A stretch of DNA of 64,000 bases from Blautia faecis (GTDB lineage: Bacteria; Bacillota; Clostridia; Lachnospirales; Lachnospiraceae). The notes below the pieces were generated by a model that was given only the letters and a program-made list of their open reading frames with translations, did no database searches and was not told the origin of the DNA. The translations under genes were made by a program, and so were the position numbers. This document shows positions 51,455 through 61,540 of the stretch, one piece after another; within the stretch, counting starts at the first letter, position 1, and each line of letters begins with the position of its first letter. The stretch is from NCBI RefSeq assembly GCF_020554845.1, contig NZ_JAJCIA010000001.1, forward strand, positions 124,001 through 188,000. Reading direction: 5' to 3'.

Positions 51455-51638
51455 AAATGTACCCCCTTCTTTTTACGGCAGCTTGTGTGCCGTTTTTTAT
51501 ATTTTACAGGAATGTTTTGGATGTTGCTTTGCCACGCCCGCAACGCGGATTCCTGCAAATTTCAGGTAGTGAACATTTGACAGAGGATAGAGCTTCGAAA
51601 AAATCTCTGCAAAATGAATATTATCATTTCAGGGCTTG

Positions 51639-52925
51639 TCACATCTTTGTGTGTTTGTTTATATATTTGGCTTTGTATTTAGAATATACAATTGTCTGAT
51701 CTTTATACAGTCCATAATATCCGGAAGCCGCATAGCTGATAGAAACGGCGATCAGATAGAAGGACACTCCCTTAAAGCCAAACATTTCAAAGGCAATCAG
51801 AATAGAAGTAATCGGGCAGTTCGTCACACCACAGAAAACAGCAGCCATTCCGCAGGCTGCGCAAAGGGAGGGAGAAAGCCCTATCAGCTGTCCTGCCATG
51901 CATCCGAAAGTGGCGCCTACGCAGAAAGACGGAACGATTTCGCCTCCGCGAAAACCAGCCTTCATAGTCAGTGCGGTAAGGAGCATTTTCCAGAAGAAAG
52001 CCATATAATCGGTGTCTCCGGTCTCCACTGCTTTCTCAATAAGCTCAGCACCGGCTCCCATGTAATCCGTAGTTCCAAGAATCAGTGTAATAAAAATAAC
52101 CAGAACGGCACCGGCCACTACCCGTGCATATTTATTAGAAAAAAACCGGCCGTAGAATCTGGCTGTCTCATTTAAAATAATACAGAAGACAATACTGATC
52201 ACTGCACATCCAAGGGCTACAACGCCCATTTTCAGCCCTGTTTCCAGGGAAAGTGCAGGAATATCTACTACGTGAAAAGCTTCCGGCGTAACGCCCATAC
52301 CAGCCGCAAAATGGGATGCGATCAAAGATGCGATCATACAGGGCATAAGAGCTGTATAATACATAACCCCTACACTGACAACTTCCAAGGAAAAAACAGC
52401 TGCAGCCATTGGTGTGCCAAATAGTGCAGAGAAAGCAGCACTCATACCACACATAACGATCACATGACGGTCTTCCTCATCAAGATGGATCCATCTGCCA
52501 AGAAGATTGGCAATGCTGCCACCCAGCTGAATAGCTGCACCCTCACGTCCTGCTGAACCACCGGCAAGATGTGTCAATGCAGTCGAAATAAAAATCAGCG
52601 GACCGGATCTCCAGGGCACATCATCCTGGGAACGGACTGTAGAAAGGACTTGATTCGTGCCGCCATCGTCTTTTCCGAATTTCTCATAAAGAAATACGAT
52701 GCAAAGTCCGAACAGGGGCAGGAGAAAAAAGGTCCACAGATGTGCCTTGCGGTAACCGGTTACTGCCTTCAGCACAAAAGAAAACAAAGTACTAAAAGCT
52801 CCCGCTATACATCCTACCACCACTGCCAGAAGCAGCCACTTAAGCAGGTTCCCCATGTCACGTCTGATAGCTCCGGAGTAATAGTGAAATTTTTCCTCCG
52901 GAGTCTGCCTGTTGTCTTTTTCCAT
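51639..52925 (-). CDS. CLC-type anion transporter, possibly CLC-F
   Basis: A 428-aa CLC protein with ~10-12 membrane segments. THLAGGSAGREGAAIQLGGS holds the gating Glu (G-R-E-G); TKAGFRGGEI-type sequence and VTNCPITSILIAFEMFG are the other pore regions. The short length and GGSAGREG form resemble the fluoride/proton antiporter branch, which I cannot confirm. GAGAGGACG precedes the ATG. No fluoride riboswitch motif is visible upstream. Divergent from the subtilase gene. Confidence 0.85.
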   Translation of the reverse strand: MEKDNRQTPEEKFHYYSGAIRRDMGNLLKWLLLAVVVGCIAGAFSTLFSFVLKAVTGYRKAHLWTFFLLPLFGLCIVFLYEKFGKDDGGTNQVLSTVRSQDDVPWRSGPLIFISTALTHLAGGSAGREGAAIQLGGSIANLLGRWIHLDEEDRHVIVMCGMSAAFSALFGTPMAAAVFSLEVVSVGVMYYTALMPCMIASLIASHFAAGMGVTPEAFHVVDIPALSLETGLKMGVVALGCAVISIVFCIILNETARFYGRFFSNKYARVVAGAVLVIFITLILGTTDYMGAGAELIEKAVETGDTDYMAFFWKMLLTALTMKAGFRGGEIVPSFCVGATFGCMAGQLIGLSPSLCAACGMAAVFCGVTNCPITSILIAFEMFGFKGVSFYLIAVSISYAASGYYGLYKDQTIVYSKYKAKYINKHTKM

Positions 52926-53014
52926 ATTATTTTCGTCCTCTCATGTATAGTTGTGACTTACTCCATTTTGTCACCTGAAATAATTGTTTGATATTACTGG
53001 AAAATTCCTTTTAT

Positions 53015-53036
53015 AAATACGAATTTATGCGTATTT
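53015..53036. promoter_or_regulatory. Inverted repeat in divergent promoter region
   Basis: AAATACG, 8 bases, CGTATTT: a perfect 7-bp inverted repeat beside TATACTATATACG between the CLC and subtilase genes. Looks like a regulator-binding site; the regulator is unknown. Confidence 0.4.
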
Positions 53037-53074
53037 TTATTATACTATATACGCTCAGAAAAAGCGACAAAAAT

Positions 53075-53103
53075 TTTTGAGAATTTCAAAAATTGTCTAT
53101 AAT
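53075..53103 (+). promoter_or_regulatory. Promoter of subtilase gene
   Basis: TTTTGA, 17-base spacer, TATAAT at 53098-53103. The -35 is weak. The gene starts at 53167. Confidence 0.4.
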
Positions 53104-53166
53104 TTTAAAGCAGATTGGAAAATGGAAACATAATTTATTATAAGTTTCTTTTTATCGGGGAAAATA

Positions 53167-54003
53167 ATGGAAAAATCCTTTTATACCGGAAAAGGAATCG
53201 GTGTGTGTATTCTGGATACCGGGATTTATGAGCATATAGATTTTACTGGCAGGATCTGGACTTTTTATGATTTCCTGGATTTTAAAAGGAGACCTTATGA
53301 CGATAATGGACATGGCACCCATGTAGCCGGGCTGGTGGCAGGAGATGGCACTGCTTCCATGGGAAAATACAGAGGCGCAGCACCTGGCTGCGGAATCATT
53401 GCTCTGAAAGTGCTTGACCGTTATGGAAATGGAAGTCAGGATGACGTGCTTCGGGCTCTTCGGTGGATTCGGGAATACAGGCAGCAGTACAGGATCCGGG
53501 TGGTAAATATTTCTGTGGGAACTACCTGTAACTCAAAAAGAAACCATGCCAGGCTTCTGGAAAGTGTGGAGCAGCTGTGGGATGAAGGAGTAGTAGTGGT
53601 CACAGCTGCCGGAAACCAGGGACCAAGGCCGGGCAGTATCACAGCTCCGGGAAGCAGCAAAAAAGTGATCACAGTGGGCTCCAGCGATTTGTTGGAAGGG
53701 CGCAGTGCTATTTCAGGGAGAGGACCAACGGCAGAATGCGTGTGCAAGCCGGATATTGTGGCACCTGGAAATAAAATTATGTCTTGCGTGCCTGGAAAAC
53801 CTTATTCCTATGGTGTGAAAAGCGGCACCTCTATGTCTACGCCTCTGGTGACAGGTGCTATTGCTTGTGCTTTGGAAAAAAATCCTGCACTTACCAATAC
53901 GGATATCAAAACTATGCTGATGAATAGTGCAGATGATATGGGGCTGCCTCAAAACCTGCAAGGGTGGGGGAAATTTAACCGCAGAAAGTTTCTGAAAATG
54001 TAA
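53167..54003 (+). CDS. Intracellular subtilisin-like serine protease (S8)
   Basis: A 278-aa S8 protease. The triad is visible: Asp in CILDTGIYEHIDF (~18), His in DNGHGTHVAGLVAG (~50), Ser in KSGTSMSTPLVTGA (~220), with oxyanion Asn in TAAGNQGP. There is neither signal peptide nor propeptide, so it probably acts in the cytoplasm like Bacillus Isp enzymes. TATCGGGGAAAAT precedes the ATG. Its small size means only the catalytic domain is present. Physiological substrate unknown. Confidence 0.88.
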   Translation: MEKSFYTGKGIGVCILDTGIYEHIDFTGRIWTFYDFLDFKRRPYDDNGHGTHVAGLVAGDGTASMGKYRGAAPGCGIIALKVLDRYGNGSQDDVLRALRWIREYRQQYRIRVVNISVGTTCNSKRNHARLLESVEQLWDEGVVVVTAAGNQGPRPGSITAPGSSKKVITVGSSDLLEGRSAISGRGPTAECVCKPDIVAPGNKIMSCVPGKPYSYGVKSGTSMSTPLVTGAIACALEKNPALTNTDIKTMLMNSADDMGLPQNLQGWGKFNRRKFLKM

Positions 54004-54179
54004 AAGCAGCCAATTGTGTGAAAAGGATTTCTGCTTAAGTGATTTGAAGAAATGTACGAAAAAGAATACACAAACTTTGATAAAGAATTATCACTTTACA
54101 GTATAAAAGCACTTGACGAAGTCGCTTTAAGTGAGTAAAATGGACAGCAAGAGTTCCAAGAGATGAGGAGGAAATATCT

Positions 54180-55571
54180 ATGGAAAACAGACGTGTTTCT
54201 ATGAATCGCCACACAAACCTGCTTCAGTTAGAGGAGCATATGTATCCGCTTGTGGATGTTGCAACTCCCAATGTATTCCGAAATCTTTTTCCATATTCTG
54301 AAGTACCGAAAATTGCATTCAACGACCGAGTTGTTCCACATCATATGCCAGATGATATCTGGATCACCGACACGACATTCCGTGATGGCCAGCAGTCCAG
54401 AGCACCATACAGCACTGAGCAGATCGTAAGGATTTATGATTACCTTCATAAGCTGGGCGGACCGGAAGGAAGGATCCGTGCTTCTGAATTTTTCCTTTAC
54501 AGTAAGAAAGACCGTGATGCTGTTGAGAAATGTATGGAGAGAGGCTATGAGTTCCCTGAGGTTACCAGCTGGATCCGTGCAAATAAGAAGGACTTCCAGC
54601 TTGTCCGCGATATGGGTATGAGAGAGACCGGTATCCTGGTAAGCTGTTCCGATTATCATATTTTTTATAAGATGAAAATGACACGTAAACAGGCGATGGA
54701 GCATTATTTAAGCATTGTAAAAGAATGTCTGGAAATCGGTGTTTCTGTCCGTTGCCATCTTGAAGACATTACACGAGCTGATATTTATGGCTATGTTATC
54801 CCATTCTGCCTTGAGCTGATGAAGCTTCGCCAGCAGTACGGTATTCCGGTTAAGGTTCGCTGCTGTGATACCATGGGCTACGGTGTTAACTATCCTGGTG
54901 CTGTGATCCCTCGTTCTGTACCTGGTATTATTTATGGTATTATGGTTCATGCAGGCGTTCCTTCTGAACTGATCGAGTGGCATGGACATAACGACTTCTA
55001 TAAGGCAGTCAGCAACTCCACAACAGCATGGCTGTATGGTGCATGTGGTGTTAATACTTCTTTGTTTGGTATCGGAGAGCGTACCGGAAATACACCTCTT
55101 GAGGCAATGGTATTTGAATATGCACAGCTTCGCGGAAACCTTGGAGGTATGGATACAACTGTTATCACAGAGCTTGCTGAGTACTATGAGAAAGAGATTG
55201 GCTACCACATACCGGAAAGAACTCCTTTCGTTGGAAAGAACTTCAATGTAACAAGAGCTGGTATCCACGCCGACGGTCTTCTGAAAAATGAGGAAATCTA
55301 TAACGTATTTGATACCGAGAAATTCCTGAACCGCCCGGTTGAGGTTGCCGTTTCCAATACTTCCGGAGCTGCCGGAATCGCACACTGGATCGACAGCCAT
55401 TATCGACTGAAGGGTGACCAGAAGGTTGATAAGAACAGTGAGCTTGTAAAGATGATCAAGTCCTGGGTTGACCAGCAGTATGAGGATGGCCGTGTTACTG
55501 TGCTTTGCGAAGCAGAACTGGAAGCAATTGTAGCAGAGACTTGCCAGAGACTTGGAATTACGTTAAAATAG
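54180..55571 (+). CDS. Re-type citrate synthase (homocitrate synthase-like)
   Basis: A 463-aa DRE-TIM metallolyase: WITDTTFRDGQQSRAPYS is the metal/substrate motif, WHGHNDFYKAVSNSTTAW holds the second metal His pair, and GIGERTGNTPLEAM and RAGIHADGLLKNEEIY follow. This form, near-identical in outline to the Clostridium kluyveri Re-citrate synthase, condenses oxaloacetate and acetyl-CoA. The gene for isocitrate dehydrogenase follows 54 bases later, so the pair feeds 2-oxoglutarate (glutamate) synthesis rather than a full cycle. GAGGAGGAAA precedes the ATG. Confidence 0.85.
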   Translation: MENRRVSMNRHTNLLQLEEHMYPLVDVATPNVFRNLFPYSEVPKIAFNDRVVPHHMPDDIWITDTTFRDGQQSRAPYSTEQIVRIYDYLHKLGGPEGRIRASEFFLYSKKDRDAVEKCMERGYEFPEVTSWIRANKKDFQLVRDMGMRETGILVSCSDYHIFYKMKMTRKQAMEHYLSIVKECLEIGVSVRCHLEDITRADIYGYVIPFCLELMKLRQQYGIPVKVRCCDTMGYGVNYPGAVIPRSVPGIIYGIMVHAGVPSELIEWHGHNDFYKAVSNSTTAWLYGACGVNTSLFGIGERTGNTPLEAMVFEYAQLRGNLGGMDTTVITELAEYYEKEIGYHIPERTPFVGKNFNVTRAGIHADGLLKNEEIYNVFDTEKFLNRPVEVAVSNTSGAAGIAHWIDSHYRLKGDQKVDKNSELVKMIKSWVDQQYEDGRVTVLCEAELEAIVAETCQRLGITLK

Positions 55572-55625
55572 GGTTGCTGTGGACATAGTTCACAGTTACC
55601 ACAAAACATATACTAGGAGGTAATA

Positions 55626-56831
55626 ATGGGTAAAATTCAAATGCAGACCCCTCTTGTTGAGATGGATGGGGACGAGATGACCAGAATTCTGTGGCAGTTG
55701 ATCAAGGATGAGCTTCTTCTTCCTTTTATTGATCTGAAGACAGAATACTATGATCTTGGACTGGAATACAGAAATGAGACTGATGACCAGGTAACCATAG
55801 ATGCAGCGGAAGCCACCAAGAAATACGGAGTTGCTGTTAAATGTGCCACCATTACCCCGAATAAAGCCAGAATGTCTGAGTATAATCTGAAAAAAATGTA
55901 CAAAAGCCCTAACGGAACTATTCGTGCAATCCTGGATGGAACTGTTTTTCGTGCTCCCATTGTGGTAAAGGGAATCGAGCCATGTGTGAAGAATTGGAAG
56001 AAACCTATCACCATTGCCCGTCATGCTTACGGCGATGTATATAAGAATACCGAGATGTACATTGACAAACCAGGAGATGCTATGCTGGTATTCAAAGGAG
56101 AAGATGGCGAGGAGAGAACGGAGCTGATCCATCACTTTGATACTCCAGGCGTGATCCAGGGTGTTCATAACCTGGACAAATCCATTACCAGCTTTGCAAG
56201 ATGCTGCTTTAATTATGCCTTAGATACCAAACAGGATCTGTGGTTTGGTGGCAAAGATACCATTTCCAAAACATACGATGGCAAATTTAAAGAAATTTTC
56301 CATAATATTTATGAAGCTGAGTTTAAGGAGAAATTTGAGGCAGCAGGCATTACGTTCTTCTATAGTCTGATCGATGATGTAGTAGCCCGCGTAATGAAAG
56401 CAGAAGGCGGATTTATCTGGGGCTGTAAGAACTATGACGGAGATGTTATGAGTGACATGATTTCCTCTGCATTTGGTTCTCTGGCAATGATGACTTCTGT
56501 ACTGGTTTCTCCAGATGGATATTATGAGTATGAGGCAGCTCACGGAACTGTACAGAGACATTACTATCGTCATCTGAAGGGAGAGGAGACCTCCACCAAC
56601 TCTGTAGCAACAATCTTCGCCTGGACCGGTGCTCTGAGAAAAAGGGGTGAGCTGGATCAGAATCAGGAGCTTATAGAGTTCGCAGATAAGCTGGAGAAAG
56701 CAACCCTTTCCACCATCGAAGGCGGACAGATGACCAAAGACCTGGCACTGATTACTTCCTTAAAGGATGTAAAAGTCCTTAACAGCCGCGAGTTTATTCT
56801 TGCAATCAGAGAGAAGCTTGAGGCCATGTAA
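55626..56831 (+). CDS. icd: NADP-dependent isocitrate dehydrogenase
   Basis: A 401-aa enzyme of the eukaryote-like homodimeric IDH group: [20 protein letters not shown] at the start, [28 protein letters not shown] for metal binding, and [11 protein letters not shown] followed by [15 protein letters not shown] for NADP contact. It converts isocitrate to 2-oxoglutarate. AGGAGGTAAT precedes the ATG. Forms an operon with the Re-citrate synthase; no aconitase gene lies in the window. Confidence 0.95.
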   Translation: MGKIQMQTPLVEMDGDEMTRILWQLIKDELLLPFIDLKTEYYDLGLEYRNETDDQVTIDAAEATKKYGVAVKCATITPNKARMSEYNLKKMYKSPNGTIRAILDGTVFRAPIVVKGIEPCVKNWKKPITIARHAYGDVYKNTEMYIDKPGDAMLVFKGEDGEERTELIHHFDTPGVIQGVHNLDKSITSFARCCFNYALDTKQDLWFGGKDTISKTYDGKFKEIFHNIYEAEFKEKFEAAGITFFYSLIDDVVARVMKAEGGFIWGCKNYDGDVMSDMISSAFGSLAMMTSVLVSPDGYYEYEAAHGTVQRHYYRHLKGEETSTNSVATIFAWTGALRKRGELDQNQELIEFADKLEKATLSTIEGGQMTKDLALITSLKDVKVLNSREFILAIREKLEAM

Positions 56832-56886
56832 TAAAACAGACAGCTTTTAAAAGCTATTTGAAGTAAAAATGTTAATATTGTTATAA

Positions 56887-56937
56887 AAAAACAGGAACGG
56901 TTTCGGATATTTATATTCGAAATCCGTTCCTGTTTTT
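56887..56937. terminator. Bidirectional terminator
   Basis: AAAAACAGGAACGG (56887-56900) pairs with CCGTTCCTGTTTTT (56924-56937), with T runs on either strand. It lies between the converging icd and ABC-F genes. Confidence 0.85.
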
Positions 56938-56984
56938 GAAATAAATATGAAATGTAAGGCTCAAAAGAACAGGTTACTGGTATT

Positions 56985-58898
56985 TTATGCCAGCTCCTCC
57001 CATTTTTCATAAAGCCCTTCCAGTTCTTCTGCTATAGCAGCTTTTTCCCGGCTGAGCTTCGTGCATTCTGCCACATTCGTACAGATATCTGGCAGAACCA
57101 TGGTTTCATCAATTTCTTTATCCCTTGTTTCCAGTTCTTCAATCCGTGCTTCCACTTTCTTCAGCTCGTTTTCCCGTTTTCTCTTCAGAGCCTGTTCCTC
57201 TTTCTGCTGCTGCCAGGTGAGTTTGGTTTCAGAGACGTTTTCCTTAACTTCCTGAGCGGCGGTCTCCTGAGCAGGAGCATAAATCCGGGTCATCTCATCC
57301 TTCTTTTCCAGGTAGTAATCATAATCACCGATATAATTGACAATGGCCTGGTTGGTCAGATCCATAATGCGGGTAGCAGTCTGGTTAATAAAATAACGGT
57401 CATGGGAAACGTAGAGGACAGTTCCTGTGTAGCTGTTCAGTGCTTCCTCCAGAATCTCCTTGGATGCAATATCCAGATGGTTGGTAGGCTCATCCAGTAT
57501 CAGGAAGTTGGCTTCTGAGAGCATCAGCTTCGCCAGGGAAACACGGCCGCGTTCACCACCAGAGAGAGAGGAGATCAGCTTAAACACATCATCTCCTGTG
57601 AAAAGAAAAGCAGCCAGCATATTGCGGATTTCAGTCTCAGTGAGAGTCGGATACGTGTCTGAAATCTCCTGGAAAATAGTTTTCTCCATATGCAGAACAT
57701 GGTGTTCCTGATCGTAGTATCCGATCTGAACCTTGGAACCCAAGGCAAAGCGTCCTGCATCAGCATCCACAATTCCATTGAGAATCTTCAAAATTGTGGT
57801 CTTACCAGTACCATTGTTGCCAATCAGGGCAACACGTTCCCCACGTTTGATTTCAAAATTAATATCTGTAAACAAAGTCTGTCCCGGAAATGCCTTGGAC
57901 AGTCCCTCTACAGTAAGTACATCATTTCCACTGATAAAACGTGGTTCCAGGGAAATACGCATCTGGTTATCAATTTCAATTGGTTTCTCAATGCGCTGGA
58001 TTTTGTCCAGCATTTTTACACGGCTCTCAGCACGCTTAATGGATTTCTCGCGGTTAAAGGAGCGGAGCTTGGTGATAACAGCCTCCTGATGTTTGATCTC
58101 TCTTTGCTGGTTCAGGTAAGCCTTGTACTGGGCGTCACGCAGCTGCGCTTTTTTCAGGGCATAAGCGGAATAGTTGCCTTCGTACATTCTCATCTGGGCA
58201 GCCTCGATCTCCACGATCTTGGTAACTACCTTGTCCAGAAAATAACGGTCATGAGAAACGATAAATACAGCGCCCGGGTAGTTGAGAAGATAGGTCTCAA
58301 GCCATGCAATGCTCTCCATATCCAGATGGTTGGTAGGCTCGTCCAGAAGGAGAATATCCGGTTTGGAGATCAGAAGCTTGCCAAGTGCAACCCGGGTTTT
58401 CTGACCTCCGGAAAGGTTCTCAATCTGTTTGCCGTAGTCTTCTTCTTCAAATCCAAGACCTTTTAAAACTCCTACGATTTCACTTTTATAAGCGTAGCCG
58501 TTTTCCAGCTCAAACTGGTGCGTCAAGCGGGTATAGCTGTTCATCAGGCTCTCAAGTTTGTCGCCTGCTACGTATTTCATTTCCTGTTCCAGAGAACGGA
58601 TTTTGTCCTCCATATCCAAAATGTATTGCTTGGTGGTCATCAGTTCTTCGTAAATGGTGTGATGACCGTGGATATCCTGGTACTGGGCCAGATAACCGAT
58701 CTTCTTATCCTTGGCAATGACCACCTGACCGGAATCCGCGGAAATCTCCTCCATGATAATACGAAGAAGAGTTGTTTTCCCAGCACCGTTATTGCCGATA
58801 AGAGCGGCCTTTTCCCGTTCTTCTATGTGAAAAGAAGCATCCTGCAGGATCACCTTTTCCCCAAAAGATTTGCAGATGCTCTGACATGATAAAATCAT
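56985..58898 (-). CDS. ABC-F family ATPase
   Basis: A 637-aa soluble protein with two ABC domains and no membrane part. Walker A: GNNGAGKTT and GNNGTGKTT; signatures LSGGQKTRVALGKLL and LSGGERGRVSLAKLM; Walker B LLLDEPTNHLDM and LILDEPTNHLDI. A charged linker (~240-320) lies between, and a C-terminal coiled coil follows (EEQALKRKRENELKKVEARIEEL). ABC-F proteins act on ribosomes as translation factors or antibiotic-resistance proteins. Start chosen at 58898 after AAGGAGGAAC; an upstream extension exists but lacks homology. Confidence 0.93.
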   Translation of the reverse strand: MILSCQSICKSFGEKVILQDASFHIEEREKAALIGNNGAGKTTLLRIIMEEISADSGQVVIAKDKKIGYLAQYQDIHGHHTIYEELMTTKQYILDMEDKIRSLEQEMKYVAGDKLESLMNSYTRLTHQFELENGYAYKSEIVGVLKGLGFEEEDYGKQIENLSGGQKTRVALGKLLISKPDILLLDEPTNHLDMESIAWLETYLLNYPGAVFIVSHDRYFLDKVVTKIVEIEAAQMRMYEGNYSAYALKKAQLRDAQYKAYLNQQREIKHQEAVITKLRSFNREKSIKRAESRVKMLDKIQRIEKPIEIDNQMRISLEPRFISGNDVLTVEGLSKAFPGQTLFTDINFEIKRGERVALIGNNGTGKTTILKILNGIVDADAGRFALGSKVQIGYYDQEHHVLHMEKTIFQEISDTYPTLTETEIRNMLAAFLFTGDDVFKLISSLSGGERGRVSLAKLMLSEANFLILDEPTNHLDIASKEILEEALNSYTGTVLYVSHDRYFINQTATRIMDLTNQAIVNYIGDYDYYLEKKDEMTRIYAPAQETAAQEVKENVSETKLTWQQQKEEQALKRKRENELKKVEARIEELETRDKEIDETMVLPDICTNVAECTKLSREKAAIAEELEGLYEKWEELA

Positions 58899-59051
58899 AA
58901 GTTCCTCCTTAAAAAGGCGGTTCTGTATACACAGAAACAGCATTATTAGAATGTTCAATAGTATATTATACTTGAAAAATTTATTTTTTGAAAGAATAAT
59001 TGTCAAATCACAAAAAAAATTGCAAAAATTTGTAATTCTGCACAACTTTAA

Positions 59052-59080
59052 TTGACAAGAAAATAACATTTCGGTATAAT
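59052..59080 (+). promoter_or_regulatory. Consensus promoter of rex
   Basis: TTGACA, 17-base spacer, TATAAT: a perfect housekeeping promoter. A leader of ~90 bases follows, containing the repeat copy at 59105. Confidence 0.85.
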
Positions 59081-59104
59081 TGACATAGTGTTACGCGGGC
59101 TGCC

Positions 59105-59126
59105 GATTACAGGTAATGTTCCGCGA
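59105..59126. repeat. Short interspersed repeat, copy 3
   Basis: GATTACAGGTAATGTTCCGCGA in the rex leader, matching 50015-50037 and partly 49846-49857. Confidence 0.4.
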
Positions 59127-59176
59127 TGCGTTTTTAGCGGAAAATTACAGGCAGCGGAAACAAGGAGGGGAACATT

Positions 59177-59830
59177 TTGGATGCAAAAGAGATCTCAAAG
59201 GCGGTAATTAAGAGATTGCCAAGATATTATCGCTATCTGGGGGAGCTGATGGAAGAGAAGGTGGAACGTATATCTTCCAACGACTTGAGTAAAAAAATGC
59301 ATGTGACTGCTTCACAGATCCGACAGGACTTAAATAATTTCGGCGGTTTTGGACAGCAGGGATATGGATATAATGTAGAATATCTTTATACAGAAATTGG
59401 TAAAATACTGGGACTGGACACCATTCATCCCATGATCATCCTGGGTGCAGGTAATCTGGGACAGGCACTTGCCAATTATGGAGACTTCGAAAAACGTGGC
59501 TTCCGCCTGGTAGGGATTTTTGACGTAAACCCGGTTTTGGAGGGGATTTCCGTTCGCGGGATTGAGATCCAGATGGTTAGCAGTCTCCCGGAATTTATCA
59601 GGGAGAATCAGGTGGAGATTGCCATTCTGACCCTGCCGAAGAATAAGGCCAAGGAGATGGCGAAGGTTCTTATTGACAATGGAATCAAGGCAATCTGGAA
59701 TTTTGCCCATACAGATCTTGACGCCCCGGAGGATGTGATCGTAGAGAACGTTCATCTGTCCGAGAGTCTGATGGCACTGTCTTACAACTTAAGCCAGTAT
59801 CGTAACGAACATAAAGAAAACAAAGAATAA
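59177..59830 (+). CDS. rex: Redox-sensing repressor Rex
   Basis: A 217-aa NADH-responsive repressor. The N-terminal winged helix has KRLPRYYRYLGEL and VTASQIRQDLNNFGGFGQQGYGYNV; the Rossmann domain has ILGAGNLGQALANY, FDVNPVLEG, and the swapped C-terminal helix. Rex senses the NADH/NAD ratio and represses fermentation genes. The start is TTG at 59177 with AAGGAGGGGAAC upstream. Single gene with a consensus promoter; no clear Rex operator at its own promoter. Confidence 0.97.
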   Translation: MDAKEISKAVIKRLPRYYRYLGELMEEKVERISSNDLSKKMHVTASQIRQDLNNFGGFGQQGYGYNVEYLYTEIGKILGLDTIHPMIILGAGNLGQALANYGDFEKRGFRLVGIFDVNPVLEGISVRGIEIQMVSSLPEFIRENQVEIAILTLPKNKAKEMAKVLIDNGIKAIWNFAHTDLDAPEDVIVENVHLSESLMALSYNLSQYRNEHKENKE

Positions 59831-59909
59831 AAGTCAAAGAGGACTGCTGCTTGTCTCGCTGAAGGATTTACAGGAGACCGGGCGGCAGTTTTGCATTAGG
59901 AGTGGCCTT

Positions 59910-61466
59910 ATGAAAAAAGTTGTAACCTGCAGTCAGATGAAGCTGCTTGACCATGGCACTATTCATAATATGCATGTTCCCTCCCTGGTTCTCATGGAGA
60001 GGGCAGCACTTGCCACAGCAGAAGAGATCCGGAAATATCTGGAAAAGAAAAACGGTTCTGCTAATTTGAAAAAAGAACGGATTCTGACCGTCTGCGGATC
60101 TGGCAATAACGGAGGTGACGGCATTGCCATTGCAAGACTTCTGCATCTGGCGGGAATTCGTTCTGAGATTTATCTTGCAGGAAATCCGGATAAAATGACA
60201 GAAGAAACCCGACATCAGTGGGATATTGCCATGAGCTACCAGGTACCGGTAATGAATAACCCTGTATGGGATGAATATACTGTTATAGTAGACGGAATTT
60301 TCGGCGTTGGACTCTCCAGGGAGATTACCGGGAATTACAAAGAGATAATTGACCATATGAATGAAGCTCCTGCGTATAAAGTAGCGGTGGATATTCCGTC
60401 TGGCATTCATGGAGATACGGGAGCTGTTCTTGGAACTGCTTTTGAGGCAGATCTTACCGTAACATTTGCATATAAAAAACGTGGACTTTGTCTGTATCCG
60501 GGAAGAGCTTATGCTGGCAGAATTGTGGTGGCGAATATTGGAATTTATGACCGGGACCGTGATGGCAGTGAGCTTGCAAGCAAGGCTGCCTGGCATATGG
60601 AAAAATCTGACGTGAAAACTCTTCCGGCAAGAAAACCATGGGGAAATAAAGGAACATTTGGCAAGGTCCTTCTTGTAGCGGGTTCGAAGGGAATGTGCGG
60701 AGCAGCCTGCCTGAGTGCCAGTGCAGCACTTCATGGAGGTGCCGGGATGGTGAAGATCCAGACTGTGGAAGAGAACCGGATTCCTTTACAGAGCCTTTTG
60801 CCTGAGGCAATGCTGACCAGCGAATTTGATGAGGAAGCCAATAGGAAAAATTTAAACTGGTGTGATGTGCTGGTGATCGGTCCAGGGCTTGGAACAGAAG
60901 GCTCAGGAAAGGAAAGAATGCTTTGGTTCCTGGAAAACGGAGCAAAAGCAGGAAAGCCTGTTATACTGGATGCAGATGGTCTGAATATTCTGGCAATGCA
61001 TCCACAGTGGATGAAATTCCTAGGGGAACAGACCATTCTCACACCCCACATGGGCGAGATGAGCCGTCTTTGCGGCTTGGATGTATCAGAACTAAAGGAA
61101 GACCCTGTAGCCCGTGCTTATCAATATGCAGAGAAAAGTGGCGGTGTTCTGGTACTGAAAGACGCATGTACAGTAGTGACTGACCAGAATGAAAAGCTGT
61201 ATCTGAATCTTTCTGGTAATTCGGGAATGGCCACAGCAGGAAGCGGAGATGTACTTTCCGGTATTATCGCAGCTGTTCTCTGCATGTATTTAAGCTGTGA
61301 GGAAGAACAGGAGCTTTCCTATAAAGCTGCCCTGGCAGTGTATATTCATGGTCTTTGCGGCGATATTGCCAGAGAGAAAAAAGGATCTCACGGCATGACG
61401 GCGAAGGATATGATCGAAGCCCTGCCGGAAGTTTTGAAACTGGCAGAAGTTCAGAGTAAAGGATGA
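59910..61466 (+). CDS. nnrDE: Bifunctional NAD(P)HX epimerase/dehydratase
   Basis: A 518-aa repair enzyme. The N-terminal half is the YjeF/NnrE epimerase (CGSGNNGGDGIAIARLLHL, VDGIFGVGLSREI, VDIPSGIHGDTG). The C-terminal half is the ADP/ATP-dependent dehydratase NnrD (VIGPGLGTEGSGK, ILDADGLNIL, TPHMGEMSRL, NSGMATAGSGDVLSGIIAA). Together they restore NAD(P)H damaged by hydration. Fusion is the normal bacterial form. The gene lies between rex and alr; GGAGTGG is the probable ribosome site. Confidence 0.95.
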   Translation: MKKVVTCSQMKLLDHGTIHNMHVPSLVLMERAALATAEEIRKYLEKKNGSANLKKERILTVCGSGNNGGDGIAIARLLHLAGIRSEIYLAGNPDKMTEETRHQWDIAMSYQVPVMNNPVWDEYTVIVDGIFGVGLSREITGNYKEIIDHMNEAPAYKVAVDIPSGIHGDTGAVLGTAFEADLTVTFAYKKRGLCLYPGRAYAGRIVVANIGIYDRDRDGSELASKAAWHMEKSDVKTLPARKPWGNKGTFGKVLLVAGSKGMCGAACLSASAALHGGAGMVKIQTVEENRIPLQSLLPEAMLTSEFDEEANRKNLNWCDVLVIGPGLGTEGSGKERMLWFLENGAKAGKPVILDADGLNILAMHPQWMKFLGEQTILTPHMGEMSRLCGLDVSELKEDPVARAYQYAEKSGGVLVLKDACTVVTDQNEKLYLNLSGNSGMATAGSGDVLSGIIAAVLCMYLSCEEEQELSYKAALAVYIHGLCGDIAREKKGSHGMTAKDMIEALPEVLKLAEVQSKG

Positions 61467-61540
61467 GAATTGTGACGTACATTTTGCAGAACGCCTTTTG
61501 GGGCATGCTCTGATAAATTTAGAAAATCGAGGAAAATGTT

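Noticed and set aside
51455-51640. Purine riboswitch upstream of the purine permease
   Set aside because: No conserved three-way-junction core. Only a CGGCA/TGCCG hairpin lies near the start.
52926-53160. Fluoride riboswitch upstream of the CLC gene
   Set aside because: Searched both strands for the conserved core; none found. Only a small inverted repeat is present.
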